The notes: generated from the sequence alone by a model not told the origin. 6,641 bases of DNA from Candidatus Methanoperedentaceae archaeon (GCA_027371625.1 DAHXMQ010000394.1:1-6641), one strand, 5' to 3'. Shown: positions 1-5,604, counted from the stretch's first letter. Numbers and translations are program-made.

Positions 1-17
1 ATCAGTAAAATTCAACC

Positions 18-35
18 GTTAAGAAAAAATATAGA
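18..35 (-). terminator. T-run terminator after the TIM-barrel gene
   Basis: On the minus strand a run of six T (positions 24-29) lies about 13 bases past the stop codon of the TIM-barrel gene. Archaeal RNA polymerase commonly terminates at short T-runs without a hairpin, and no strong hairpin is visible here. The call rests on position and base run only. Confidence 0.35.
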
Positions 36-41
36 AATAGC

Positions 42-929
42 TTATTGAACGCATGCGACAGGTTCAGTTGAATAGGTTATTACAGGGGGCACGGAACCTG
101 CCCCTGAAACGCAAAAATCTCTAATTTGTGCAAGGCTGTTAAGGGTATATTCTGTCGTTGAGTTTTTAACTTCAAGAATTAAATTTTTTGTGTTTGTCTT
201 CGATATGTTTTTAAATACCTCTCTGAAATTTATTTTCCCAAGCCCCAGAGGAAGGTGACGATCTCCAAACATCGTTGCTTTTGACTCCAGAATACCAAAG
301 TTATCGTGAAGATGCATCTGATGAATGTATTTCCCAAGTTCAAAATAATCTTCCAAGGATATCCCATAAGTGTTGCAGGCTATAAAAGCATGACCAATAT
401 CCAGATTTATCTTCAAATATTCTGAACTTACCATTTCAATTATATGGAAAATTTCCCCTGGAAGCACACCGATTTTATTTCCTCCCGCCCTGTCAAACAG
501 GTTCTCTAAAAGCAAGGTGGTTCCGTATTCTTCAGCTAGGGCACATAGATGGATTAAATTTCGAACATTCAAGTTAAGGCAACTTTTTGAGCCGCTTTGA
601 GTGCCAGGATGAACAACAATGCGCTTTGCCTCTATTTTTGCAGCAATTTCGATGACTTTTTCCATAATGATAAAATTTTTTCCATGATTGGTCGAAAAAT
701 CTATCTTTATGCACTCAATCTTGGAATCAATATGAGGTGCATGTATAGTAAATTCGGTGTCAAAAGACGAGGAAAGGTATGCAGCTTTTAATAAAAGATG
801 TTCCTCAGTTTGCTTGTCTAAAAAATTTATCCTATCAAGACCGAGTTCGATAATTTCAACCTCCCGAGCATCGATGTCTCCTCCAAAATCTTTTATCATA
901 GGAGAGTTTATGCCTATCTTTTTTTTCAT
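42..929 (-). CDS. Endonuclease IV-like TIM-barrel protein (AP endonuclease 2 / sugar phosphate isomerase superfamily)
   Basis: This 295-residue protein has the alternating strand/helix pattern of a xylose-isomerase-like TIM barrel. Its metal ligands line up with the nine of E. coli endonuclease IV in order and spacing: H66 (or H63), H107 in VVHPGT, E142 in LLLENL, D177 and H180 in LDIGHAF, H208 in HLHDN, D223 and H225 in GDRHLPLG, and E253 in LILEVK. The superfamily includes AP endonucleases that cut DNA at abasic sites and sugar isomerases or epimerases. The full set suggests a multi-metal site, but the substrate cannot be read from sequence. The ATG at 929 was chosen: the frame opens eight codons earlier with a TTG, and the family motif KIGINSP starts right after this ATG. 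The last 20 or so residues (GSVPP onward) look unlike the family and coincide with a DNA hairpin. It lies 67 bases after a small gene and may share its promoter. Confidence 0.8.
   Translation of the reverse strand: MKKKIGINSPMIKDFGGDIDAREVEIIELGLDRINFLDKQTEEHLLLKAAYLSSSFDTEFTIHAPHIDSKIECIKIDFSTNHGKNFIIMEKVIEIAAKIEAKRIVVHPGTQSGSKSCLNLNVRNLIHLCALAEEYGTTLLLENLFDRAGGNKIGVLPGEIFHIIEMVSSEYLKINLDIGHAFIACNTYGISLEDYFELGKYIHQMHLHDNFGILESKATMFGDRHLPLGLGKINFREVFKNISKTNTKNLILEVKNSTTEYTLNSLAQIRDFCVSGAGSVPPVITYSTEPVACVQ
83..106. repeat. GC-rich hairpin inside the 3' end of the TIM-barrel gene
   Basis: The arms CAGGGGGCA (83-91) and TGCCCCTG (99-106) pair with one bulged G around a seven-base loop. The local base composition is far richer in GC than the surrounding gene. 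A very similar hairpin, GGGGCA with TGCCCC around an eight-base loop, sits at 6365-6384 in non-coding DNA. It may be a small dispersed repeat that became part of the gene's C-terminal tail. Confidence 0.4.
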
Positions 930-996
930 GCAAATTCTTCTTTTTTTTCGCAAATAAGTAATAGAATGTGGAATGTATTCATGATTTCAACTCTGA

Positions 997-1134
997 TTAT
1001 TTGGCAGAAAACCCACCTCGCAGGAATAGATATAATTCCTTATCTTCCTGATTTAGTCCAATAAATCCCTCTTCGGGTGAATTATGCCACGTACCGTTGA
1101 GGGTTTTATTCAAATTTTTTTCATTTTCTTTCAT
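997..1134 (-). CDS. Small 45-residue hypothetical protein
   Basis: An uninterrupted frame runs from ATG at 1134 to TAA at 997. It encodes a 45-residue, soluble, strongly charged protein. The N-terminal ten residues are rich in K, E and N. A segment with GTWHNSPEEGF and LYLFLRGGF follows, and no cysteines or membrane segment are seen. Support for a real gene comes from its signals: an SD match GGTGA lies four bases before the ATG (GGTG at 1140-1143), and a TATA box at about 1167-1174 would place transcription start near 1146, giving a leader of about 12 bases. The frame fills most of the 270-base gap between the PHP gene and the TIM-barrel gene. It probably heads a two-gene unit with the latter. 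I do not recognise the family and assign no function. Confidence 0.55.
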   Translation of the reverse strand: MKENEKNLNKTLNGTWHNSPEEGFIGLNQEDKELYLFLRGGFSAK

Positions 1135-1163
1135 TCTTTCACCGTACCAAAATCCGTCTTACA

Positions 1164-1200
1164 GATTTATATAATTTATCACAATAATCTATATATTCTA
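1164..1200 (-). promoter_or_regulatory. Promoter of the small gene / TIM-barrel unit
   Basis: On the minus strand AAATTATATAAATC (1164-1177) is a good archaeal TATA box about 25 bases before the expected start just upstream of the SD site of the small gene. About ten bases further upstream is TATATAGATT (1186-1195), which is 10 of the 14 bases of the palindrome found in the PHP and PAS-arsC promoters. Confidence 0.5.
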
Positions 1201-1224
1201 AATAAAATCAGTATAAAACCTGCG

Positions 1225-2136
1225 CTACATCAATGCCGGATAACTATTGCTCTCAATCCATTTTCTTTTACCTTTAACATTCAGAATGATATCTCCAGAT
1301 ATTCCGGAAAAATACGATAGCTGTAGCCCGATATATAGCCCAGCGCCTATTAATCCAATGGCTTTCGTCTTTTTTGTGGTTTTATCGATCTCTGAAAATA
1401 ATATATCCTGGCTTTTCTTTCCCTTCATGGAATTGTATATCATCCTGATGCTTTCCACTGCTATTTCCCTGCTCCATGACATGCATTCAGATAGTGGCGT
1501 TTTATTCCCCCCGAAGGAAGTTTTTCTTTTAAGGATGGATCTGCGAAGCTCTTCGGAAGTTCTACCCTCAAAAATCGTGTATCCGTTGCCTATCATGTTT
1601 ACTGAATGGGCGTCGCTGCTCCCCATCCTTGCCAGTTTTGCAGGAGAGAATGTCTGAGCCATTAGATTGGAATAAGCATCACGATGGCATGCATTAAACA
1701 CCTCCACGCCGTCCAGTTTTAAACAGCATATCTTCTTTCCAAGGGAGGGACATTGCGGGCTGAAAGGATGAGCTGCTACGGCAATACCTCCCTGGTCATG
1801 GATTATATCAATGGTCTCAGGCGCACTGAGCCCTGGTTTAATCTCCTCCTGGATGAACAATGCCAGGATTTCACCGTCCTCGCTTGATACCTCCTCTCCG
1901 ACCACAACGTCAATATCTTTTGCGCATTTTTTAGCGATCAGCGCACCATGGATTGTATCATGGTCTGTTATGCACAGGACATCAAGTTTTTTCCTGTAGG
2001 CAGCCTCGACCGCTCTGGCAGGGTCGGTAATGGATTCGGGAAAACTGATAAAAGAATAGCTTCCAAATCCTGAATATCTTGTATGCACATGAACATCTGC
2101 TCTACCCTGCTGTTTTTCTTGATTGAAGCGTTCCAT
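1225..2136 (-). CDS. PHP-domain metal-dependent phosphoesterase with C-terminal membrane segment
   Basis: The 303-residue protein carries the PHP motifs in order. Motif one is DVHVHTRYS (D14, H16, H18), motif two is ITDHDTIHG (D58, H59, D60, H63), and the acidic residues are GEE at 80-82. H123 sits in AAHPFSP, and D175 and H177 sit in MGSSDAHS. PHP proteins hydrolyse phosphoester bonds with a cluster of two or three metals; members include histidinol phosphatase, polymerase-associated PHP and nucleotide or RNA phosphodiesterases. The part after SSDAHS with a GRTSEELRRSILKRKTSF stretch resembles the PHP-associated C-terminal module. Residues about 259-279 form a hydrophobic segment after a lysine-rich stretch, so the protein may be membrane-attached, which is unusual for the family. 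The ATG at 2136 was taken; a TTG three codons earlier is possible. No clear SD is seen and the predicted leader is about 20 bases. Substrate unknown. Confidence 0.85.
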   Translation of the reverse strand: MERFNQEKQQGRADVHVHTRYSGFGSYSFISFPESITDPARAVEAAYRKKLDVLCITDHDTIHGALIAKKCAKDIDVVVGEEVSSEDGEILALFIQEEIKPGLSAPETIDIIHDQGGIAVAAHPFSPQCPSLGKKICCLKLDGVEVFNACHRDAYSNLMAQTFSPAKLARMGSSDAHSVNMIGNGYTIFEGRTSEELRRSILKRKTSFGGNKTPLSECMSWSREIAVESIRMIYNSMKGKKSQDILFSEIDKTTKKTKAIGLIGAGLYIGLQLSYFSGISGDIILNVKGKRKWIESNSYPALM

Positions 2137-2176
2137 GCAGCACAATTATTACATTAAGAAAATAAAGGTAATCTTA

Positions 2177-2202
2177 ATAAAATATATAATCTATATAGAT
2201 TT
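2177..2202 (-). promoter_or_regulatory. PHP gene promoter with perfect palindrome
   Basis: On the minus strand the palindrome AATCTATATAGATT (2188-2201) runs directly into a TATA box, ATTATATATTTTATT (2176-2190). This would start transcription near 2157, about 20 bases before the PHP start codon. The 20-base block TATATAATCTATATAGATTT (2183-2202, plus-strand reading) recurs without change at 3297-3316 before the PAS-arsC operon. A DNA-binding dimer sitting here would block TATA-binding protein or modulate its access. Confidence 0.55.
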
Positions 2203-2227
2203 TCCTGATCCTTACTTATGGAAAATC
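2198..2227 (-). terminator. Hairpin overlapping the arsC stop codon
   Basis: GATTTTCC (2198-2205) and GGAAAATC (2220-2227) form a perfect eight-base-pair stem around 14 bases. On the minus strand the stem begins inside the arsC stop codon region, so it could end the PAS-arsC transcript. It abuts the palindrome of the PHP promoter. No long T-run follows, so a role in 3' end formation is only an inference. Confidence 0.3.
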
Positions 2228-2642
2228 AGTATTTGATAAATTCTTCCCGTATCCGCTGCTTTATCTCGTCCCTCACCTTCCTGAATACAGAAAGTATCTC
2301 ATTTTCAGACCCTCTTGCCTCTGCCGGGTCATTAAGGCTCCAGTGTAAAGGTCGTGCTTTGCCAGGGAAAACAGGGCAGGCTTCCTTAGCAGCATCGCAT
2401 GTGGTTATGACAAAATCAAAATCCATCCCCTGGAATTCCTCCACCGATTTTGACCTATGCCCTGAGATATCAATGCCGATTTCTGCCATGACCTTTATAG
2501 CCACTGGATTTACAGCCGAGGGTCTTGTTCCCGCGCTTTCTACCTCAAACCTGTCGCCCATGAGATGCCGCAGAATCCCTTCAGCCATCTGGGAACGGCA
2601 GGAGTTTTCCGTGCAAAGGAATAACACTTTTTTCTTTTTCAT
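2226..2642 (-). CDS. arsC: Arsenate reductase, low-molecular-weight phosphatase (thioredoxin) type
   Basis: ArsC reduces arsenate to arsenite in the cytoplasm using a cascade of cysteines, later re-reduced by thioredoxin. The 138-residue protein has the P-loop [13 protein letters not shown] with nucleophile C10, C15 and R16. The redox cysteines C82 and C89 lie in [11 protein letters not shown], and the general acid D105 lies in WSLNDP. Positions 10, 82, 89 and 105 match the staphylococcal pI258 enzyme, so this is a thioredoxin-type ArsC and not a plain tyrosine phosphatase, which lacks the 82/89 pair. The start is ATG at 2642, six bases after the stop of the PAS gene, so the two are one operon; no strong SD is seen and translational coupling is likely. 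The product arsenite would be the substrate of the Acr3 pump encoded next to the operon. Confidence 0.93.
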   Translation of the reverse strand: MKKKKVLFLCTENSCRSQMAEGILRHLMGDRFEVESAGTRPSAVNPVAIKVMAEIGIDISGHRSKSVEEFQGMDFDFVITTCDAAKEACPVFPGKARPLHWSLNDPAEARGSENEILSVFRKVRDEIKQRIREEFIKY

Positions 2643-2648
2643 AATTAA

Positions 2649-3230
2649 TTACATAAAATCCGCAAGCATCTTCTGCCTCACCTTATCGCTCTCAAACAAC
2701 ATTTTCACATACGCGGATTCATCTTCGAAAAATACTCGTTCCATCTTTTTTCGCTCCAGAATATCATAAAAGACAATAATTATACCTATTATCCTGTTCC
2801 AGTCATCAAGAACAGGAGTGCCAATTATATCAACCGGGATTTCCATCCCACCCTTAGTAATGAGGGTAGTCTGTTCAGAAAGACCAAAAAATGCGCCTTC
2901 CCGCATGACTTTTATCAAAGGGTTTTCAGTTTCTTTGCCTGTTTTCTCATTGATTATGTTAAAAATCGCTTTCAATGGTTTCCCGACCGAATCTTCCTTG
3001 CTCCACCCCGTTAAAGCCTCAGCAAAGGGGCTTATAAGTTTGATTATCCCTTTTTTATCGGTGGCAATAACGGCATCTCCTAGGTTATCTATTATGGCAG
3101 CCTGCCATTTTTCGCTTTCTCTTAGTTTTCTTTCCAAGATTGAAGAATAGCCATAACTTATATGCCTGTTCTGGCTTTCCCTGTCAACAACCATCTCGTC
3201 ATTCACAAGGAGCATCTTCGTTTCTGCCAT
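2649..3230 (-). CDS. Orphan PAS-domain protein with receiver-domain remnant, co-transcribed with arsC
   Basis: The protein has 193 residues. Residues about 42-157 form one PAS domain, with the DNLGDAVIATDKKG and AEALTGWSKED signatures and a final FYDILERKKME that normally leads into an output domain. No histidine kinase, GGDEF or DNA-binding part follows; the protein ends about 30 residues later in a charged helix. Residues 4-30 (TKMLLVNDEMVVDRES, then NRHISYGYSS) resemble only the first strand and helix of a response-regulator receiver domain, followed directly by the usual REC-PAS linker. It therefore looks like a methanogen-type REC-PAS-kinase protein that lost most of REC and the kinase. 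The ATG at 3230 is favoured by GGTGGT eight bases upstream; a TTG at 3260 lacks such a site. It heads the arsC operon, so a role in sensing arsenic or redox state is possible but unproven. Confidence 0.8.
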   Translation of the reverse strand: MAETKMLLVNDEMVVDRESQNRHISYGYSSILERKLRESEKWQAAIIDNLGDAVIATDKKGIIKLISPFAEALTGWSKEDSVGKPLKAIFNIINEKTGKETENPLIKVMREGAFFGLSEQTTLITKGGMEIPVDIIGTPVLDDWNRIIGIIIVFYDILERKKMERVFFEDESAYVKMLFESDKVRQKMLADFM

Positions 3231-3238
3231 TATTATCG

Positions 3239-3244
3239 ACCACC
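3239..3244 (-). promoter_or_regulatory. SD site deciding the PAS gene start
   Basis: GGTGGT on the minus strand, eight bases before ATG 3230, is complementary to the archaeal 16S rRNA tail (CACCUCC). It favours this ATG over the in-frame TTG ten codons upstream. Confidence 0.5.
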
Positions 3245-3270
3245 GTTTTTTTATGAACAATTGATATTCA

Positions 3271-3316
3271 CGATTAAATATATAATCGATATAGACTATA
3301 TAATCTATATAGATTT
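3271..3316 (-). promoter_or_regulatory. PAS-arsC operon promoter with two tandem palindrome-like sites
   Basis: On the minus strand GATTATATATTTAATC (3272-3287) contains the TATA box and would start transcription near 3255, about 25 bases before the start codon. Upstream lie two 18-base repeats in tandem (3281-3298 and 3299-3316), identical at 15 of 18 positions; the outer one holds the perfect palindrome AATCTATATAGATT (3302-3315). CGATTA and TAATCG (3271-3276, 3283-3288) form another inverted repeat straddling the TATA box. The 20 bases 3297-3316 are identical to 2183-2202. Confidence 0.6.
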
Positions 3317-3320
3317 CATG

Positions 3321-4448
3321 TCACGTCTCCTTTTTATTTGGGTTTCCTCCAACAACAGTAGCGGTTACTCTGTATTTCGAGAGTCCGTTTTGATCTAACC
3401 ATATCGAGCCTGCTTTTCTTGCAACATGAACCAGTCCCAGCATCACAGGCACCTCAATGAGCGGTCCTACCACAGCAGCAAACGCCTCACCCGAGCTTAG
3501 CCCGAATACGGCTACTGCTACTGCAATCGCCAGTTCAAAATTGTTGCTTGCCGCAGTGAATGCCAATGTTGTGGAACGGTCATATGAAAAACCAAGTTTG
3601 TAGGACATGAAAAAGGACAAGGCAAACATTATCGAGAAATACGCAAGAAGCGGGATTGCTATTCTAAAAACATGCCAAGGGAGGGCAACGATGTATCCTC
3701 CTTTCAAAGAGAACATAACGACGATTGTAAAAAGCAATCCTACCAACGAAGTTGGACCGAGTTTTCGCATAAATATAGTGTCGTACCATTCCTTCCCCCT
3801 CTTTTTCAGCAAAACAGAGCGTGTTACTATGCCCACGATAAACGGGATGCCAAGATAGATGAAAACAGCCCCTGCTACCTGCCCGATCGATATATCTACT
3901 GCTGCTCCTGCCGAAGCACCGCCGATCCATGTCGATAATACGGTGATGAATGCATAAGCAAGCACAGAATAAAAAGCTACCTGGAAGAGAGAGTTCATGG
4001 CAACAAGAACTGCACACAGGTCGTTATCCCCGCCTGCAAGCCTGTTCCAGACAAGCACCATGGCAATGCATCGTGCAAGCCCTATCAGGATCAGGCCCAT
4101 GCGGTATTCGGGCAGGTCTGGAAGGAAGAGCCATGCAAGAGCGAACATGAGAACGGGACCTATCAACCAGTTCTGGATGAGGGATATGCTCAGGGCTTTT
4201 CCCTGATGCTTCATTTTCGAGAGTTCCTCGTATTTCACTCCTGCAAGCGGCGGATACATCATCCAGATAAGCCCGATGGCTATGGGAAGGGAAACCTGTT
4301 CGATGCGGACGGCGTCGAGTATAGTTGCTACCTGCGGATATGCAGCCCCAAGAATTATACCTCCTGCCATGGCAAGAAAAATCCAGACAGTCAGGAATTT
4401 ACTTATTGCACCGAGTCCTCTTTTATTTATATCGGCTACTTCTTTCAT
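3321..4448 (-). CDS. acr3: Arsenite efflux transporter, ACR3 family
   Basis: Acr3 exports arsenite (and in some members antimonite) through the cytoplasmic membrane, driven by the proton gradient. The protein has about 375 residues, normal for the family, and about ten hydrophobic segments. Key family features are present. With GTG 4454 taken as residue 1, C129 lies in GLARCIAMVLVWNRLAGGD, the cysteine needed for metalloid transport. E307 lies in AASNNFELAIAVA, the other essential charged residue, and the early loop reads WMMYPPLAGVKYEEL. The ATG at 4448 is preferred; an in-frame GTG two codons upstream is the alternative and no clear SD separates them. The gene is divergent from arsR with 95 bases between start codons, sharing the inverted repeat at 4501-4520. 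Transcription runs towards the PAS-arsC operon, but that operon has its own promoter. The C-terminal 25 residues are polar and cytoplasmic-looking. Confidence 0.95.
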   Translation of the reverse strand: MKEVADINKRGLGAISKFLTVWIFLAMAGGIILGAAYPQVATILDAVRIEQVSLPIAIGLIWMMYPPLAGVKYEELSKMKHQGKALSISLIQNWLIGPVLMFALAWLFLPDLPEYRMGLILIGLARCIAMVLVWNRLAGGDNDLCAVLVAMNSLFQVAFYSVLAYAFITVLSTWIGGASAGAAVDISIGQVAGAVFIYLGIPFIVGIVTRSVLLKKRGKEWYDTIFMRKLGPTSLVGLLFTIVVMFSLKGGYIVALPWHVFRIAIPLLAYFSIMFALSFFMSYKLGFSYDRSTTLAFTAASNNFELAIAVAVAVFGLSSGEAFAAVVGPLIEVPVMLGLVHVARKAGSIWLDQNGLSKYRVTATVVGGNPNKKET

Positions 4449-4500
4449 CTGCACTTCTACACAACCTAAATTGTTAGTTGATGATAAACATGCGACCTGA

Positions 4501-4520
4501 ATATCAAGAAAAATTGATAT
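4501..4520. promoter_or_regulatory. Probable ArsR operator between acr3 and arsR
   Basis: ATATCAA (4501-4507), six bases, then TTGATAT (4514-4520) is a perfect inverted repeat in the divergent intergenic region. Its form, arms of seven with a six-base spacer, is what ArsR-family dimers usually bind. The right arm merges with a TATA-like TGATATGATAAAA about 22-28 bases before the arsR ATG, so binding would shut off arsR and possibly acr3. Confidence 0.65.
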
Positions 4521-4543
4521 GATAAAACACCATACATCATCCC

Positions 4544-4903
4544 ATGAAATGCTGCCCGAAAGACAAAATCATTAAGAAAGAATGGATAGAGGGGCTTGAG
4601 CGCGAATCAAATAATATTTCAAAGGACAGAGTGACCGAGATTAGCAATTTTTCCTATGTTTTCAGCCATCCGCTTAGAGTAAAGATTGCTTTCTTATTAA
4701 ATAAAAGAGACCTCTGCGTATGTGAGATTGTCTCCATTCTGAAAGAAAAACAGAACCTTGTGTCCCATCACATTTCTATAATGAAGAAGTATGGCGTTAT
4801 CAGTTCCTATAATCAATCAAAATACAAATATTACACGATAGATAACGCAGCCATAGAATTTTTAAGAGCCACAGAGACGGCTGGTTTTTATAGAGGGCAA
4901 TAG
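4544..4903 (+). CDS. arsR: ArsR-family arsenic-responsive repressor
   Basis: The protein has 119 residues with a winged helix-turn-helix. The metalloid-sensing motif DLCVCEI (C58, C60) at the start of the third helix is the site at which E. coli-type ArsR binds arsenite and leaves DNA. The recognition helix is about residues 70-82 (QNLVSHHISIMKK), followed by the wing around KYKYYTID. Two further adjacent cysteines, C3 and C4, sit in the N-terminal tail and could add a third ligand; a third cysteine in helix three, as in the R773 protein, is absent. The ATG at 4544 has no SD and lies at the distance from a TATA box expected for a leaderless transcript. The gene is divergent from acr3 and should regulate itself and acr3 through the repeat at 4501-4520. 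Confidence 0.93.
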   Translation: MKCCPKDKIIKKEWIEGLERESNNISKDRVTEISNFSYVFSHPLRVKIAFLLNKRDLCVCEIVSILKEKQNLVSHHISIMKKYGVISSYNQSKYKYYTIDNAAIEFLRATETAGFYRGQ

Positions 4904-4926
4904 GCAGATATACTTAAACCAATAAG

Positions 4927-4970
4927 TGGCACGGGATTTATTGTAGTGCCGCAACTTTCATTTTTATTTC
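4927..4970 (+). terminator. arsR terminator
   Basis: GGCAC (4928-4932) and GTGCC (4946-4950) form a stem of five pairs, extended by a wobble pair, 24 bases after the arsR stop. The T-rich tract CTTTCATTTTTATTTC follows. It overlaps the 3' end of the convergent acylphosphatase-like gene, so one short region may serve both transcripts. Confidence 0.45.
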
Positions 4971-5324
4971 AGCTAATTCAACTTCTATCTTTGAAATCCT
5001 TTTATCCATGTGAGATCTAAAATCATCCCTGAGGGAACGGATTTCGGATGTAATTTCTTCTCTGCTCTGATCAATTTTGCTCCCAAGATTATCTCCAAGT
5101 CCATCGATTTTTTCCACACGGATTGGATACTGCTTGATGTTGATTTTTTCGAGAAGTTCTCTGATGGATTCCTCTTTACGTTCACAGATAACCTGTACCG
5201 TGCCATCATCAAGGTTTTTTGCATAGCCATTGAGGTTCAAATGAAAGGCAATTTCATCAATGAAATCCCTGAAACCTGCTTTCTGAACTCTGCCATTGAT
5301 TATAATCTCTGCCCGCTTTTCCAT
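4938..5324 (-). CDS. Acylphosphatase-like domain fused to a coiled coil
   Basis: Residues 1-73 match the acylphosphatase fold, which cleaves carboxyl-phosphate bonds. The loop reads GRVQKAGFRDF with catalytic R19, and the NGYAKNLDDGTVQV strand carries catalytic N37. Two residues of the usual GRVQGVGFR loop are replaced (K15, A16), and the last beta strand of the normal 90-residue domain is not recognisable. Residues about 78-128 are instead a heptad-like, highly charged helix (KIDQSREEITSEIRSL onward), probably a coiled coil that makes the protein oligomeric. The catalytic pair is kept, so activity is possible, but the altered loop and lost strand make an adapted role equally likely. The ATG at 5324 comes five bases after the stop of the upstream gene, so the two are in one operon. 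Confidence 0.75.
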   Translation of the reverse strand: MEKRAEIIINGRVQKAGFRDFIDEIAFHLNLNGYAKNLDDGTVQVICERKEESIRELLEKINIKQYPIRVEKIDGLGDNLGSKIDQSREEITSEIRSLRDDFRSHMDKRISKIEVELAEIKMKVAALQ

Positions 5325-5329
5325 ATAAT

Positions 5330-5551
5330 CTACACATCTTCTTTAAGAAGATATAAAGGTTGTTCTTTTTTGGCTCTATGGGTATGCATTTTTGAACTAA
5401 TATCTGCATGAAAAACAATTAACTCGTATATTAAATGTGTGTATCTTTCGCTAAGTTTCATGCTGTATTTTACAGCGTCTCCTGTGGAATATTCCATCTC
5501 GGATTTTATCACGAATTCTGATTCATTCTCTGGTATCTGTTTCGGTTCCAT
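5330..5551 (-). CDS. 73-residue hypothetical protein
   Basis: A short acidic-to-basic protein with no cysteine, no signal peptide and no membrane segment. The first 25 residues are glutamate-rich (MEPKQIPENESEF), the middle part (KYSMKLSERYTHLIYELIVFH) is amphipathic, and the tail is rich in H and K. I do not recognise a family. Support for translation is good: GGAGGAG stands immediately before the ATG at 5551, and the downstream acylphosphatase-like gene starts five bases after its stop, as expected in an operon. Its 3' end contains a 17-base DNA palindrome with a one-base centre (5336-5352). Being fixed next to the acylphosphatase-like gene, it may be a partner of it, but nothing in the sequence proves this. 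Confidence 0.6.
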   Translation of the reverse strand: MEPKQIPENESEFVIKSEMEYSTGDAVKYSMKLSERYTHLIYELIVFHADISSKMHTHRAKKEQPLYLLKEDV

Positions 5552-5553
5552 TG

Positions 5554-5560
5554 CTCCTCC
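5554..5560 (-). promoter_or_regulatory. Strong SD site of the 73-residue gene
   Basis: GGAGGAG on the minus strand ends two bases before the ATG. It is among the best SD matches in the window, with slightly short spacing. Confidence 0.6.
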
Positions 5561-5579
5561 AATCCTCTTCTGGTGGTCG

Positions 5580-5604
5580 TTCCAGATACGCTCAAATCCG
5601 TACT
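5580..5604. repeat. Direct repeat, copy 1
   Basis: These 25 bases match 5653-5677 at 24 positions; the core is AGATACGCTCAAATCCGTAC. This copy spans the last base or two of the pilin-like gene's stop codon and the spacer after it. The two copies are 73 bases apart, which is not a multiple of three. Confidence 0.9.

Noticed and set aside
1247..1657. Long plus-strand frame opposite the PHP gene
   Set aside because: It is a shadow of the PHP gene, which has the catalytic motifs; the opposite frame has no recognisable domain or start signal.
3281..3316. Binding sites for the ArsR protein of this cluster
   Set aside because: The palindrome bases differ from the perfect repeat beside arsR; a different regulator is more likely, although ArsR binding cannot be excluded.
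3664..4017. Alternative frames within acr3 on both strands
   Set aside because: All lie wholly inside the clearly identified Acr3 gene; cysteine- and arginine-rich composition is typical of out-of-frame translation.
5010..5411. Plus-strand frame of 133 codons opposite the acylphosphatase-like gene
   Set aside because: The minus strand has the catalytic motif and a coupled gene; the plus frame is phenylalanine-rich antisense of the coiled coil.
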